Of a stretch of 5,685 nt of DNA, positions 5,668-5,685 are shown piece by piece. The notes beneath the pieces are model-generated. The model was not told the origin of the DNA. It searched no databases and saw only the letters and a list, made by a program, of their open reading frames with translations. The first letter of the stretch is position 1. Each line of letters starts with the position of its first letter. The stretch is from Planctomycetota bacterium (lineage in GTDB: Bacteria; Planctomycetota; Phycisphaerae; WQYP01). The stretch lies in NCBI GenBank assembly GCA_021826605.1, contig JAKAZF010000221.1:1-5685 (forward strand). The letters run 5' to 3'. Position numbers and translations under genes: made by a program.

Positions 5668-5685
5668 TGATGGTCTTTGGTTTTA
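5667..5685 (+). CDS. Start of a downstream gene, possibly ftsY
   Basis: The nusB stop TGA overlaps an ATG by one base (TGATG at 5665-5669). The frame reads MMVFGF before the window ends, with GGAG at 5661-5664 close upstream; the second ATG at 5670 is better spaced from it and is the likelier start. FtsY, the signal-recognition-particle receptor GTPase, often begins with M-F-G-F-F-K-like residues, and nusB-ftsY neighbourhoods occur in planctomycetes as I recall. Six residues cannot prove this, so the symbol is left blank. Confidence 0.45.

Noticed and set aside
1..5685. CRISPR array, insertion sequence, integrase or attachment site next to the tRNA
   Set aside because: No regularly spaced repeats, no transposase or integrase motif, and no second copy of the tRNA 3' end in the window.

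Overview
The window holds one end of a carA gene, a tRNA gene, a three-gene minus-strand cluster and the start of a plus-strand riboflavin/transcription cluster. The outer-membrane-type barrel protein points to a Gram-negative (diderm) bacterium of roughly 50-55% GC. The order ribH-nusB followed by what looks like ftsY, and a tRNA with no encoded CCA tail, would fit a planctomycete or a relative. That placement is an inference from gene order, not a proof.

Left end (1-256). The first 47 bases read on the minus strand as the N-terminus of carA, the small subunit of carbamoyl-phosphate synthase. It is divergent from a complete tRNA-Leu(GAG) on the plus strand at 173-256. The roughly 125-bp gap between them carries a -10-like hexamer for each direction and a 10-bp GC palindrome in the carA leader. 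From 257 to about 803 I see no convincing gene. There is only a 9-bp tandem duplication, a weak hairpin that could end the minus-strand operon, and an in-frame open stretch beyond the stop of the next gene.

Centre (804-4348, minus strand). Three genes read MFS transporter, then metallophosphoesterase-like protein, then exported beta-barrel protein. The first two are 4 nt apart; the third follows after 61 nt and starts at GTG behind a good ribosome binding site. Together they could move a small metabolite through the outer membrane (barrel) and the inner membrane (MFS). The middle protein is the most unusual item. It keeps every ligand of one metal site of the calcineurin-like fold (Asp50, Asn76, His140, His176) but has lost all three ligands unique to the other site (expected Asp to Gly22, His to Tyr24, last His to Gly178). 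It is therefore probably mono-metallic, altered in chemistry, or a binding/regulatory protein.

Right end (4349-5685). A 345-bp divergent control region separates the MFS gene from ribH. It holds a repeated TGCGTA element near the MFS start, and a consensus TATAAT and a leader hairpin before ribH. RibH (lumazine synthase) and nusB (antitermination factor) overlap by one base (TAATG). NusB in turn overlaps the next start by one base (TGATG), where the first visible residues (MMVFGF) fit ftsY. This looks like a tightly coupled housekeeping operon.
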